NCBI GenBank assembly: GCA_963210315.1
Contig: OY723273.1
Coordinates: 248,001-312,000 of the forward strand
Direction of reading: 5' to 3'
DNA length: 64,000 bases
From: Rhynchopus euleeides
Taxonomy: Eukaryota; Euglenozoa; Diplonemea; Diplonemida; Diplonemidae
The notes under the pieces are model-generated. The model was not told the origin of the DNA and made no database searches. It worked only from the letters and a program-made list of their open reading frames with translations. Shown here one piece after another: positions 52,564 to 62,275 of the stretch (within the stretch, counting starts at the first letter, position 1; each line of letters opens with the position of its first letter). The position numbers and the translations under genes were made by a program.

Positions 52564-53325
52564 ATCACAACTCCACAAAGAGCCCGATTTCATTTTTTTA
52601 GAGAGGGGGCCCGGTGCCTGCGCGCGTCCTATCGTACTGAGGCTGCTTGGTGGGGCTAGCGCAGCAGGTTCTACTTTTGCTCCTTCGGGCTCTTAGCACA
52701 GTGACATGCACAACACGAACAACAATGCTCTATGGCAAACAAGCCGCGTGACCGGGGTTGAGCTGCTGTGGTCAGTGAGGCCGCGGCGTAGAAGAGGGCT
52801 GGGCTAGGTTCTAGCATTCACAGGGGGCAGCCCTGGGGGTGGGGCAAAGAGGTCTGGGGGGGGGGGGGGGGGGGGGAGGAGACTAGAAGAGAAAGGGAGG
52901 AGGGAGGGGGAAGAGAGCCGGCACCTACCGCAGACCCCGGAGTTGCCTCCCAGGTTCGCGGGGGGGGCCAGGAAGAGAAATCGGGGGGGGGGGGAGTGCA
53001 CGGGCCTCGGCCACCGACCCACTACCGCGCAGACGCGTCGCTCCCCTGGGACCCCCCGCCGGGTCCGCCCGCCGGCCCGATTTCATAGATTTGTGATTTT
53101 TCGTGATTTTTCGTGATTTTTCGTGCCTTTTCGGCTTTTCGGAGAAAAGCCGTGTTTCCCTTACCTTTCCCAACCACCTGAACACCCCAACAGGGCCAGT
53201 TCGGGACTCGGTGGTGAGGACGGCTTGCGTCAGGAATCGCGCGAAAAGTGCACGAGTAGGTCCCGTCAGGGACTCTGTACGCCGTCCGATCACCTGGTCC
53301 AAGTCCCCGAGTCGCAGAAAGCCCT
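52564..53325. other. Unassigned interior of the 50017-53427 element
   Basis: Contains G tracts (52855-52878 and 52985-52995) and three GTGATTTTTC units near 53093-53122. No gene is recognised. Confidence 0.45.
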
Positions 53326-53429
53326 GTAAATATTATGGAACGAAAAAAATCTGGAACGCCAACCCACCAGCGTTCCAAAATATTTACGTTCCATAATATT
53401 TACGTTCCAAAATATTTACGTATACGGTA

Positions 53430-53850
53430 GTTGACATGTCGACTATAATAGTGACTATATTTAGTGACATGCGACTAAAATAGTGACTATTATAGTCGAC
53501 ATGTCGACTATATTGTCAGTAAGTGCTCAGTATGCAGTGACCACTTAGTTCTATGTGGACATCGAAGTCCACTAAGTGTCGAGTAAACGTCCGGGACATG
53601 TCACTAAGTGTCCAGTAAAACGCTTTTTTGGCCAGTATATGGCCGGAACTGCGACTATATTGACTGACACGCAACTAACATGTCAGTATTATAGTGGATG
53701 CGCAGTCAACATGTCAGCATTTACTGAACATGTCCACTATTATAGTGTACGCATGCACACATGTCCAGGATATAGTGAACATGTTCACTATAATAGTCAC
53801 TATTTTAGTGACATGTCGACTATTATAGTCACTATTATAGTCGACATTGT
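53430..53850. repeat. GTCGACATGTCGAC/ATAGTG palindromic-word array
   Basis: Degenerate array of GACATGTCGACTATAATAGT words with CACTATAATAGT inversions, related to 48434-48596. Confidence 0.8.
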
Positions 53851-53929
53851 CTGTGACCAGTCTGCAAGTTCATGCCAAGTGCAATACTCAGCACTCTCAA
53901 GGCTCGCCGCCCAACACGAATTGGGAGAC

Positions 53930-54572
53930 GGCCCCATATGAGTGGAGCGGTTCCACCTTTGGGAGACGCCTTGGCGCTTTTCCCTAGTGAACGAGGTGAT
54001 CCCAAGGTAAAAATGAGTAAACGGGCAGCATGCCGTTCTACATTTTTCCCTCGTGAGGGCGACCCCCTTGCAACGCAAGGTGAAAAATGAAGAAACGGGC
54101 AGCATGCCGTTCCACATTTTTCGTCACTGGGTTGACCCTCGATCAACAAACGAGAGCGCACCACAAGTCTCGGCATTATCTGCCTTGAGAACCTCTGCAT
54201 GGACAGGAACCGGAAGCCCCCTGTGTAGCGGAGTGCTTCAGCAGAGACGAATATGTCGTCACGGTGGCGCTTCAGGCGTGTGCCGAGCTATATGTCGGCA
54301 CACACCTTCCCAGTGGCGCTCCAGGCATTTGCCGAGCTAGTGTATTGTATCAACTGTTATAATAATAATGAGAAAACATCCATGGGTAAGCAGGGATAAA
54401 CCCTGCTGTGGGGGACAGAATCGACGTGTTTCTTTGAAGAAACAACAACCTGCGGGTTACCGCTGGGGCCGATGTCCAAAGGGGCGCAACACCACAGGGG
54501 GTGCCACACCGCTTGTCTTGGGAAGTTCTTCACCTTTGGTGAAGGCGGAGTGTTCATATAAGCAAAATTTAC
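53930..54572. repeat. Right copy of the window-spanning inverted repeat
   Basis: Reverse complement of 1-735, ending at CATATAAGCAAAATTTAC (54572). It has one fewer internal 80-bp sub-repeat. Confidence 0.8.
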
Positions 54573-55357
54573 GTACACAAGCAGCGCTCAACCATACACC
54601 AGCAAACCAAGCAGGTAGCTGCCGAAGGATCGGTTCGTGCACCTGAGTCTGTACTCTATCTGATCTATTCCGGCTTTTCATGCTTGTCCTTTCAGGCCGG
54701 AGGTCTCTCTCTCAAGGCATGTAGTCATTCTCCCTTTGCCACAGACCAGTGGGAGTATGTTTATGTGGAGTCACCTAGAGTCACAGTTATTCGGTGCCAC
54801 CACGAGAGAGAGTCCAGATTCAGACCGTGTGTCATCCTCTTCCACGGCCAGGCAGAGCTTGCGCGGGGGCAAGATGGCTGAGTTGCCGGGCGTCTACAGA
54901 TGCTCCACACACACGACGAGCGCCAGCAGGAGTACTGGTTTCCGACCGATTCCCGACCACCTCTAATTCCACAAGGGCGCAGGCAGCCATATGGGGGTTT
55001 TCATTCCATTCCCAGACATCCGAACATAGTCACCTAGGGGGGCCACCACGCAAGGCCGCTGACATGCACAGTCTCACGCCGCTTTGTGTACGTAAATCTG
55101 CACCCAAAGTTGCCCTGCCCCACCGCCCCCCAACCGCCCGGTAGGTAAGACCCTCGGGGTGCTGCATCCCCATCATCGGGTCACCTAAACTTTCGGCAAA
55201 AAAGCACTCCGTCTTGAACTTTAAAAATCTGAAAATTCTGAAAAAGAAAAGCAGCGCAAAGCAAGGCAACAAGGGAGCAATGCGATGGGTGGGGGCACGA
55301 GCTTGCACAGGGAAGGGCCGGGGCCGGGCAGGGTCGGGGTCGGGGTTATTTTAAATA
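54573..55357. other. Unassigned stretch
   Basis: Nothing recognisable. ORFs at 54794-55144 (plus) and 55030-55308 (minus) have no known domain. Confidence 0.45.
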
Positions 55358-55704
55358 CCTGGGACCCCCCGTGTATAAGTCCCCCCCCCTTACCCCCGTG
55401 TTTAAGTCCCCCCCTGGGGGTCTGGCAGGGGGGGGACTTAAACACAGGGGGACCTAAACACGGGGGTGGGCTGGTCTGGAGGGTCATCAGGTGGCCCCTA
55501 GGCCCTCCAGGTGCTGTCAGAGTCGAAAAGTGGGGTGCCAAAAGTCCATCCGGACCGGAATTACCCCCCTACGACAGCAGAGGAAGAGGTCTTCTTGGTC
55601 TCCACTGTGCCACCCCCGTGTTTAGGTCCGCCCCCCCCGTGTTTAAGTCCCCCCCGGCCGAAAATCGCCTCCAGGGGGGGGACTTAAACACGGGGGGTCC
55701 CAGG
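55358..55704 (+). mobile_element. 347-bp MITE with TA target duplication, copy 3
   Basis: Same orientation as copy 1, TA flanks at 55356-55357 and 55705-55706. It is shorter because of fewer C/G residues near the left end and loss of one GTGTTTAAG word on the right. Confidence 0.9.
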
Positions 55705-55706
55705 TA

Positions 55707-56510
55707 GCTGAAGAATCAGCCATGGTTCTGAGCAATGTCAAGAACATTGCTCTTTGTATTCACTCTTTTGACATACTGGTAACAACATGTCAATTTCGAC
55801 ACACGTCTGTACTTCGCCCACGAAATGACCCAAACTTCGTGTGCTTCATTTTTTGGGGCCGTCGTGTGTGATGCCAGGATCGAACGTCTCAGTTTTTCGA
55901 CGATTTCCTTCGAAAATGAAAGGTTCCAGACCACAAGGACCAGATTTTGGGGCCAGATTTTTTTTTGAGGTGAATTTTCACCAAGGCCAAAACGCCAAAC
56001 TCGCGGGGCCGTTTTAGCGCGTTTTAGGCCTCAAAACAGGCTCAAAACTCAAAAATTCCTTCGAAATTGGGCTCAAACGTGCAAAATGGACAGGGGATAA
56101 GATAGGTCTGGTTTTCCGGTTTTCAAAACCAGGGTTTCCCGGTTCCCGGTTTTCTGGAAAAAAAAAAGGTCGGTCTCATTTTTGGCGGTTTTTTTTGTGA
56201 CTTTGGGACAGTAAAACAGTCAGAAAAAACGCCATAAAAAAATAGAAAGTGACCCCATCGTGATCCGCACAGAGCCCAAATAGTCCAAAGAAGGCAGAGA
56301 AGCGGAGAAGAAAAAATGAACCTAGCGGGTGGCCCGGTGGGTGGTGATGCCCTCGTCATGCAGGTCTCTTCTGTTTTGAAGGTGCACACATGGTGGACTC
56401 CAGCCACCATGTCTAAGAGGGAGTCTAAGACTGCAGTCTGTACTGGAGACGGGAGTCTATTTTCCAGCTAGTTTACGCTCAGACTCCCGCTAGTTGAGAC
56501 TCATGGGAGA
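55707..56510. other. Unassigned stretch
   Basis: TTTTTCC/GGAAAA-rich sequence near 56110-56170. No gene is recognised. Confidence 0.45.
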
Positions 56511-56562
56511 CACGGTGTACTCCAGCGGAGGTAGGGTAACCTCCGCTGGAGTTCACCGTGTC
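56511..56562. repeat. 23-bp hairpin with one mismatch
   Basis: 56511-56533 (ACACGGTG.ACTCCAGCGG) pairs with 56540-56562 around an AGGGTA loop. Upstream GGGAGTCT/AGACTCCC words (56420-56500) make nested smaller palindromes. It could be the tip of a small foldback element. Confidence 0.8.
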
Positions 56563-56989
56563 GTCTGCCTCTGTGCAGCGTCACTCGGTGCCATCGAATA
56601 CATGGCGACAGCCCACCAACTCGAGACAGATCTGCTTGTCTGGAGGGCTGAGACGAGAACACGAACGACTTTCAAGCAGTCTTGAAGGTCGCCAAGCCTA
56701 TTGGGGGCAACTAACAGATGAGATTTGTTTGTTGCCTGTCGTCACAGCTAGGTGCCCATCTCCTCGAAAACTCTCGTCTAGGCTCTACGTGGCGGAGATC
56801 TCGTGGACCCTTTGGCCATGACAAGGTCTGCCGTGCATCCACTCCACCCACAACGCACACCTGTCACGAGTGGTCGCTCCCACGTCCTCCTCCACCCTGA
56901 AGGTTGAACCCTCAAGGACCAGTGATCTCCTGCTGGCCGGGCTGCGATACAGTGAAGCCTTCCTACTTACAAGCGAATCCAGACTGTAG

Positions 56990-57055
56990 GGAACAGATGT
57001 TCACTACCGTGGCCTCCGGCGGCTGGGGGGCTCCGCCCCCCAGACCCCCCTGCGT
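56990..57055 (+). repeat. CCGTGG dispersed repeat, single plus copy
   Basis: Preceded by GAACAGATGTTCACTA, core at 57006-57050. Confidence 0.9.
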
Positions 57056-57308
57056 AAAAACATTGCACCAGACCGGTTTTTTGGCCGAGAGTCCAAACTT
57101 TCAAAGCAGCTGCTGCGCCTGCCCCACCAAGCAGCCTCAGTACGACAGGACGCGCGCAGGCACTGGGCCCTCTCAGATTCTGGGAGGGTTTGCGCGGGTC
57201 GCGCGCGCCGAAGGCGCGCGCGAAAAATTTTCAAAACCAGAAAAACCGGAAAACGGCGCCAGAAAAAAAGTCTATCTTATACCCTGAAAATGGACCCATC
57301 CGAAAAAA

Positions 57309-57572
57309 TGGAACACTATCGACACATGTCACTCAACACGGGGGAATGGGGAGGGGAGAGGTTGTGGTGAAACGCACACACCTCGACCTGTGATGAGGTG
57401 AGATGTGGCTCTGCAATTACGGCACTACGCGTGCCGTAAACTCGAATGACCTGCTTTCTCCGTGTTCCATTTCCTCCTTCATTGCATGAGGCTACAAAAT
57501 GGAACACTATCGACACATGTCACTCAACACGGGGGAATGGGGAGGGGAGAGGTTGTGGTGAAACGCACACAC
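57309..57572 (-). repeat. B2-A2-B1 split direct repeats of element 2
   Basis: In window order: B2 starting ATGGAACACTATCGACACAT, A2 starting CTCGACCTGTGATGAGG, then B1 as a second copy of B. A2 contains two hairpins: CACCTC/GAGGTG and ACGGCAC/GTGCCGT (57419-57437). Confidence 0.92.
57462..57507. promoter_or_regulatory. Predicted recombinase site at the B1/A2 junction of element 2
   Basis: GTGTTCCATTT (57462-57472) is perfectly inverted as AAATGGAACAC (57497-57507) around a 24-bp spacer whose end is the A repeat terminus (GGCTACAAAA). The layout is the same as 35763-35828 in element 1, with unrelated sequence. Confidence 0.55.
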
Positions 57573-57667
57573 CCAACCCCCTAGGACCCCTAGGGACTGA
57601 GGAGCTCCGCTCATCAGCTAAGATGGCCCCGTGCCGCCAGCATGGCACACAGCTCCGTCTGGTCCCT

Positions 57668-60600
57668 TTACAGATCGATGACGACCTCGCCCCGCGCACC
57701 CCTCGTGAAGGGATCGGCCTTCTGCTCGTGGGTCGGCACCCACTCGGGCAACACCTGCAGCTGCGCCGCTGCAGCGACGTCGAACAGCACCTGCAGGCAC
57801 CTATTGGCGACGTAATTGCCAGAGTGCCCCTTCAGGATGCTCCGCACTACCGGGAGGTTGTCGACCTTCAGTCGCAGCTTGCACCGCCGGCGCCCCAGCC
57901 GGGAGGCCAACCGCACCCCCAGTGCAGCGGCCCACATCTCCTTGATGTAAATGTGTGCTGACGCTTCGCCGGCCCCGAAGGCCCCCTGCGCCACCTCGCC
58001 GGTCTCCGCAAGCGCCGCCCACGCGCGTGATGACGCGTCTGTCCACACTGTGCACTCCTCGTCGTATGGAGCCTCCCGGTCCACCCACCGGTTCTCCGCG
58101 ATCGCCTGCAGACATACGCGCGCGTCCCAGACCGCACTCGGCTGCATCCTGGTGGGCTCGTCCCACGCGTTGTTGTTCGTTGATACATGCCGCGCGATGC
58201 TGCGTATGGCCCCGATGAGGTTTGGCGAGTAGCACAGATGACGGCTTCGTGTGTACGTCCACCACACGATGGCCCCCGTCACCTTGAAGAATGCCCGGGG
58301 TGTTGCCTCCCCGGACAACACGTTCTGCACATGCACCGCCTCCAGCAGCTGCGCCACCCATTTCTCCGAGGAGCGGAACCTCTTCGTCGGCCCCCGCAGG
58401 TCGAACTCCAGCCCGAAGGCCGCAAACTGTCTCTGGGGTTGCCCCTCGGCCTCCTCGTGCAGCTCGACTCTCGCGTAGGCACACCTCTGCTTGAACTCGG
58501 TGTATCTCCTCGCCGCCTCCTCCTCGCTGCCCCCGAGGATGATGTAGTTGTCCACCCATGCGACGTTCCCCGGCCCTGCGAGAACCCTCGAGATGCGCTG
58601 CGCTATCGATGGGCTCCACGACCACCCCATGCACAGCACCTTCAGCCACAAGTCGAGTGTGCCGCCTCTGCCATCTCCCAGGCGCATGCCGAAGTACTTC
58701 CGGATCGGCTTCGCGAGGGGTATCTGGTAAAAAAATGATACTCCATCCGCGATCACGGCTGCATCTGCGTTCAGCACTGCGTCGATCACGTCCCTGATGC
58801 GCGGCAGCCGCATCTCAGGGGGGCGCCTCATCGCGGCGTTCAGCTTTCGTGCATCGACCACCAGCCGGAGATCCCCTGCCTTTTTTGCCACTGTGAAAGC
58901 CGGCATCGTCATCTGGGGGTCCCCCTGCATCGGCTCCACCACCTCCCATTCGAGCAGCTTGTCCGCGTGCTGCCGCATGTGCCGCGAGGTGCCCCTCGCC
59001 ATCCTGCCGCCTGTCGGCTTCGTCAGCAGGCTCTCGAAGGCGTCGAGTGACGTGATGACGTCCAGCACATCTTCAAGCTCCCCGTGGAGGTCCAGGCTGC
59101 GGACCGCGTCGAGGGCCATCCTGTTGGATGATATGGGTGCCAGCACCCCCCCCTCACGTTCGGCTTCCGGTCGCACCTGCGCTCCCTCCACCTCCACGGA
59201 GAAGTCCCCGCCGTACCCGATGTCCAGCCCAGCACTGCACGCCTCGTCCCCCTCGCCCTCGGGGTCGTATGCGTAGGCACACATCCTCAGGATACCCTCG
59301 AAGTTGCTCGGCTTGGCGAGGTGGGCGGCGCACGACGGGAACGCCCCAAGAGCCCTGGGGATGCGCCCCGCCGCTAGAGCTGGCGTGATGTAGTCGCGGT
59401 CTCCTCCACGAGACGAGTCGCGGCCAGTGGGGCGTACTGCAGCAGCCCCTCTGTCGTCCGGTGGCGGGTCAGCTTCTGCACCGCTCGCAACTCGAGCCCC
59501 TTGTGAATCAGGTGGTGCACTGCCCCCCTGCGTAGACTGTGTGGCGTCAGCGCGGGGTTCACCCGTTTTACCGCCCGGGACACCTTGCTGTACGACACGC
59601 CTTGAACCAGGCCGCCGTCCCGGTTCTTCCGCATCGTCTTCCCCAGCACACCGTTCAGCTGCGTAGGCAAACACACCCCTGTAGTCTGTCCCTTCGCGAA
59701 CGGGTCGTTCTTGGTGCCCCTCCAGGTTATAGATACCACCCCGTCGTTCTTCACCCGCACCTCTCGGGTTGCAATACTCTTCACGTCCGAGCACCTTGCG
59801 GCCCCGTGCCACATCAGCCCCAGTGCCAGTCGCACCTCGGGGTCCCGCTCGTCCCGCATCGCCTGCTCCACTTCTGCCTTCGTCGCCGGCACCGCCTGTG
59901 TCCGGGGCACCTCCGCCCCCATGCGCCTCAGTCCCCGTCTGAACGCGTCGAGCTTGTGCGAGTGCACTGTGTCCTCCAGCATGTGGCGGTGCGCGGACGA
60001 CACGGCGTAGCTGTAGGCCAGCCCCGAGGATGGCAGCACGTTGTCGACAGACATCTTCTTGGAGACCCACAAGATGATCGCCGTCCCCGTGTCGATGGGT
60101 CCCTCGGCGGCCTCCCAGGCCTGACGGAACTCCTGGAACCGCCGGTAGCACGACGCGATGTTGTCCCATGTGGAGTTCGCGAGTGCCCGGTCCAGAACGG
60201 CGTTGGCTGCAGACACGACTTCCCCCCTCGTCCCGTCCGGGAGGGTTGCTGTCTCTGACATCCGCGGGCGTCCTCGAGTTGCTGGCCCCCTGCGCAGCCA
60301 CCGCTGCAGCCCCGACTCGATTGTGTGGCCTTCCGCTGTCGGGTCCCGCCCCTGGGATCCCGTCTGCTGCACTGCTGGGCCGGCCCGCTCTGTCGCCTGC
60401 TCTCTCCGAGCAGTGTTGGTGACCGGCCACGGCCTGTGTGGCGTCATCCCGTGATCTTGCTGCGCCATTTGCTCCCCCTGAGCACTGGGCTGTATTCTTA
60501 CTAACCACGGTGTGCGTGGATTCTGCTCCCCCTGAGCTTGATGCACCGCTGGCTCCCCTTGAGCACTGGGCTGTGTGATTTTCGTTTTTACTATCCACGG

Positions 60601-61204
60601 CGTGCGTGGTTTCTGCTCCCCTTGAGCTTGCTTCGCCGCTGGCTCCCCTTGAGCACTGGGCTGTGTGATTTGCGTTTTTACTAGCCACGGCGTGCGTGGA
60701 TTCTGCTCCCCTTGAGCTTGATGCGCCGCTGGCTCCCCTTGAGCACTGGGCTGTGTGATTTCCGTTTTTACTAGCCACGGCGTGCGTGGATTCTGCTCCC
60801 CTTGAGCTTGATGCGCCGCTGGCTCCCCTTGAGCACTGGGCTGTGTGATTTCCGTTTTTACTAGCCACGGCGTGCGTGGATTCTGCTCCCCTTGAGCTTG
60901 CTTCGCCGCTGGCTCCCCTTGAGCACTGGGCTGTGTGATTTCCGTTTTTACTAGCCACGGCGTGCGTGGGTTCTGCTCCCCTTGAGCTTGATGCGCCGCT
61001 GGCTCCCCTTGAGCACTGGGCTGTGTGGTTTGCGCTTTTACTCGCCACGGCATGCGTGAATTCTGCTCCCCTTGAGCTTGTGGCACCGCTGGTTCCCCTT
61101 GAAGTGTGGACTGTGTGTGCAGTGGCGGTGTGTCTGAGGGAGGTGTCGCCGGCCCGCACAACCCCGGCTCTCCCTGCGCAGGTGTGGCTTGTCACTTGCC
61201 CCAC
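57668..61204 (-). CDS. RT-RNase H polyprotein of YR retrotransposon 2, ~1178 codons (-1 fusion)
   Basis: Open from the GGGAAAG heptamer (61249-61255) to TAA at 57668 with no ATG needed if frameshifted from gag. The first ~610 codons overlap YR in another phase and include a 30-residue repeat (SRGAESTHAVASKNGNHTAQ core). RT: FTVAKKAGDLRLVVDARKLN, motif A IADGVSFFYQIPL, LCMGWSWSPSIA, and motif C WVDNYII with Asn in place of the second Asp. RNase H: WTDASS, IKEMWAA, KVDNLPVV, KADPFTRG, complete D-E-D-D. It is about 40% similar by eye to element 1, so the two diverged long ago and still share the motif C change. It makes element cDNA; no methyltransferase is visible. Confidence 0.9.
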   Translation of the reverse strand: MGQVTSHTCAGRAGVVRAGDTSLRHTATAHTVHTSRGTSGATSSRGAEFTHAVASKSANHTAQCSRGASGASSSRGAEPTHAVASKNGNHTAQCSRGASGEASSRGAESTHAVASKNGNHTAQCSRGASGASSSRGAESTHAVASKNGNHTAQCSRGASGASSSRGAESTHAVASKNANHTAQCSRGASGEASSRGAETTHAVDSKNENHTAQCSRGASGASSSGGAESTHTVVSKNTAQCSGGANGAARSRDDATQAVAGHQHCSERAGDRAGRPSSAADGIPGAGPDSGRPHNRVGAAAVAAQGASNSRTPADVRDSNPPGRDEGGSRVCSQRRSGPGTRELHMGQHRVVLPAVPGVPSGLGGRRGTHRHGDGDHLVGLQEDVCRQRAAILGAGLQLRRVVRAPPHAGGHSALAQARRVQTGTEAHGGGGAPDTGGAGDEGRSGAGDAGRAGPRGATGTGADVARGRKVLGREEYCNPRGAGEERRGGIYNLEGHQERPVREGTDYRGVFAYAAERCAGEDDAEEPGRRPGSRRVVQQGVPGGKTGEPRADATQSTQGGSAPPDSQGARVASGAEADPPPDDRGAAAVRPTGRDSSRGGDRDYITPALAAGRIPRALGAFPSCAAHLAKPSNFEGILRMCAYAYDPEGEGDEACSAGLDIGYGGDFSVEVEGAQVRPEAEREGGVLAPISSNRMALDAVRSLDLHGELEDVLDVITSLDAFESLLTKPTGGRMARGTSRHMRQHADKLLEWEVVEPMQGDPQMTMPAFTVAKKAGDLRLVVDARKLNAAMRRPPEMRLPRIRDVIDAVLNADAAVIADGVSFFYQIPLAKPIRKYFGMRLGDGRGGTLDLWLKVLCMGWSWSPSIAQRISRVLAGPGNVAWVDNYIILGGSEEEAARRYTEFKQRCAYARVELHEEAEGQPQRQFAAFGLEFDLRGPTKRFRSSEKWVAQLLEAVHVQNVLSGEATPRAFFKVTGAIVWWTYTRSRHLCYSPNLIGAIRSIARHVSTNNNAWDEPTRMQPSAVWDARVCLQAIAENRWVDREAPYDEECTVWTDASSRAWAALAETGEVAQGAFGAGEASAHIYIKEMWAAALGVRLASRLGRRRCKLRLKVDNLPVVRSILKGHSGNYVANRCLQVLFDVAAAAQLQVLPEWVPTHEQKADPFTRGARGEVVIDL
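59374..61161 (-). CDS. Tyrosine recombinase of YR retrotransposon 2
   Basis: TAG at 59374; continuous with gag except for one UGA (AAG TGA CAA, 61195-61189), so it probably begins by readthrough. The listed start (TTG) is nominal. The N-terminal ~230 codons hold seven 30-residue repeats (QGEPAAHQAQGEQNPRTPWL core). Then comes a helical core-binding domain (NSTWDNIASCYRRFQEFRQA) and the catalytic domain: R in MWHGAARCSDV, K in GTKNDPF, H and R in HSLRRGAVHH, H in LTRHRTTEG, and Y in LLQYAPLAATR. All catalytic residues are present. It is expected to insert circular cDNA. Confidence 0.9.
   Translation of the reverse strand: MCGPATPPSDTPPLHTQSTLQGEPAVPQAQGEQNSRMPWRVKAQTTQPSAQGEPAAHQAQGEQNPRTPWLVKTEITQPSAQGEPAAKQAQGEQNPRTPWLVKTEITQPSAQGEPAAHQAQGEQNPRTPWLVKTEITQPSAQGEPAAHQAQGEQNPRTPWLVKTQITQPSAQGEPAAKQAQGEQKPRTPWIVKTKITQPSAQGEPAVHQAQGEQNPRTPWLVRIQPSAQGEQMAQQDHGMTPHRPWPVTNTARREQATERAGPAVQQTGSQGRDPTAEGHTIESGLQRWLRRGPATRGRPRMSETATLPDGTRGEVVSAANAVLDRALANSTWDNIASCYRRFQEFRQAWEAAEGPIDTGTAIILWVSKKMSVDNVLPSSGLAYSYAVSSAHRHMLEDTVHSHKLDAFRRGLRRMGAEVPRTQAVPATKAEVEQAMRDERDPEVRLALGLMWHGAARCSDVKSIATREVRVKNDGVVSITWRGTKNDPFAKGQTTGVCLPTQLNGVLGKTMRKNRDGGLVQGVSYSKVSRAVKRVNPALTPHSLRRGAVHHLIHKGLELRAVQKLTRHRTTEGLLQYAPLAATRLVEETATTSRQL
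60481..61110 (-). repeat. Seven tandem 90-bp repeats read in two frames
   Basis: Period exactly 90 bp (CGTGCGTGG-type words at 60511, 60601, 60691, 60781, 60871, 60961, 61051). Both the YR and RT frames pass through all units without a stop, giving two different 30-residue repeats. Confidence 0.95.
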
Positions 61205-62220
61205 TTGGATCCCTTGTTGAAGCCCTTGTTGAAGCCCTTGTTGGATCCCTTTCCCCCCTTACCTCCCTTCGGCACCACTGGCCTCTCTTCCTCCTCGTCC
61301 CACGCGCCCTCGGTGCGGCGCCGCTTGTTGTTGGCCTTCTCCTTCTCGCCCTCGCTCTGGGCTTGGCTCTGGAGCGACCTGAATAGTTGCTCCGTCAGCG
61401 CGCTTGCCGGCATGCCCTCCAGCCGCCGCTCCCAGTGCAGCTGCGCCGCGAGCCCGTACCACTCCCGGAGGCGCAGCCCCTCCAAGCGGACCAGGAGGTT
61501 GTGGGCAGCTTGCACTGCCTCAGGCTTCGTCGACACGATGGGGATCAGGATGTCCAACACGGAGAGCGCGACCCGAAGTTCGTGCTGGGGCCCGGTCGCT
61601 GCCGCAGCCGCATCGTCCGCCCCCTTCCCGAAACGATCACGCAGTGCCCTCATGGCCATTGCGTGCAGCGCTGGCGACTGCATCCGGTGGCGCCATTGCT
61701 CCACCACCGTGATGCGGGTGCCGGTCAGCCCCTCGCGTTCCAGCTTCGCCTGCCGCTCCTTCCTCTGCATATCATCCAAGACCTCCTCCAGAATTGCCTT
61801 GGTGTTTGGGTTATCCACACCCCTCATCAACTCCCAGAGGTCCCTCACCTTGGGCGTAGCGTCACTCATGTTGGCATCGGCGTCGCCCTCGTCCTCCTCC
61901 TTGAGGGTCCATGTTGCCTCACCATTGTGGAGATACAGCGCGCAGAGGGGGCAGACCCAGTGTGGCTCCATCCACTGGTCGGTCATCTTCTCGACCGTCT
62001 GATCCCCCGTGCCCTCCATGTAGGCCTTCAGGCAGCTCTTCGTCGTCCGCCTTCCACACATGCGACACACAGACGAGTGCGCGTCGGAGTGCAGCGCCCC
62101 GCACTCCGGAAACACGCAGTCGGGGGTGCCGTCCACCCCCGCTGCGTTTCCCGGAACAACCGGGGTCGGAACATCGATCCACGCCTGGTCGATGATCACG
62201 GTTGCGTTCCGGTCCGGCAT
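61192..62220 (-). CDS. Gag-like protein of YR retrotransposon 2, 342 aa
   Basis: ATG at 62220 chosen because the upstream frame (to 62310) is terminal-repeat sequence; TGA at 61192-61194. Cys-rich N-terminal module as in element 1: DCVFPECGALH, then CRMCGRRTTKSC, then WVCPLC. A helical middle follows, with a basic tail of GFNK/GSNK repeats before the stop. The RT frame overlaps the tail and the GGGAAAG heptamer lies 55-61 nt before the stop codon. Presumed RNA-binding particle protein. Confidence 0.85.
   Translation of the reverse strand: MPDRNATVIIDQAWIDVPTPVVPGNAAGVDGTPDCVFPECGALHSDAHSSVCRMCGRRTTKSCLKAYMEGTGDQTVEKMTDQWMEPHWVCPLCALYLHNGEATWTLKEEDEGDADANMSDATPKVRDLWELMRGVDNPNTKAILEEVLDDMQRKERQAKLEREGLTGTRITVVEQWRHRMQSPALHAMAMRALRDRFGKGADDAAAAATGPQHELRVALSVLDILIPIVSTKPEAVQAAHNLLVRLEGLRLREWYGLAAQLHWERRLEGMPASALTEQLFRSLQSQAQSEGEKEKANNKRRRTEGAWDEEEERPVVPKGGKGGKGSNKGFNKGFNKGSKWGK
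61249..61255 (-). promoter_or_regulatory. Predicted -1 frameshift heptamer GGGAAAG, element 2
   Basis: Phased G GGA AAG in the gag frame (GGA codon begins at 61254). From there the -1 frame runs GGG ATC CAA CAA and onward into the RT polyprotein with no stop. Same heptamer, phase and position relative to the gag stop as in element 1. Confidence 0.6.
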
Positions 62221-62275
62221 TGTGTTGTTTGGTTGTTTGGGAGAGGTTGTGAGAGTGGTGGTGAAACGCACACAC

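Larger units (their letters stand above)
50017..53427. mobile_element. 3.4-kb TIR element with CCGTATACGTAAATATT ends and TA flanks
   Basis: CCGTATACGTAAATATTATG at 50017 and its inverse ending at 53427, flanked by TA (50015-50016, 53428-53429). GGAACGTAAATATT words repeat inside both ends (50036-50110, 53330-53415). The ends resemble those of 26755-29964. The interior holds the foldback 51175-52322, repeats and unassigned DNA; the frames in it (for example 50305-50664) are unrecognised. Confidence 0.85.
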
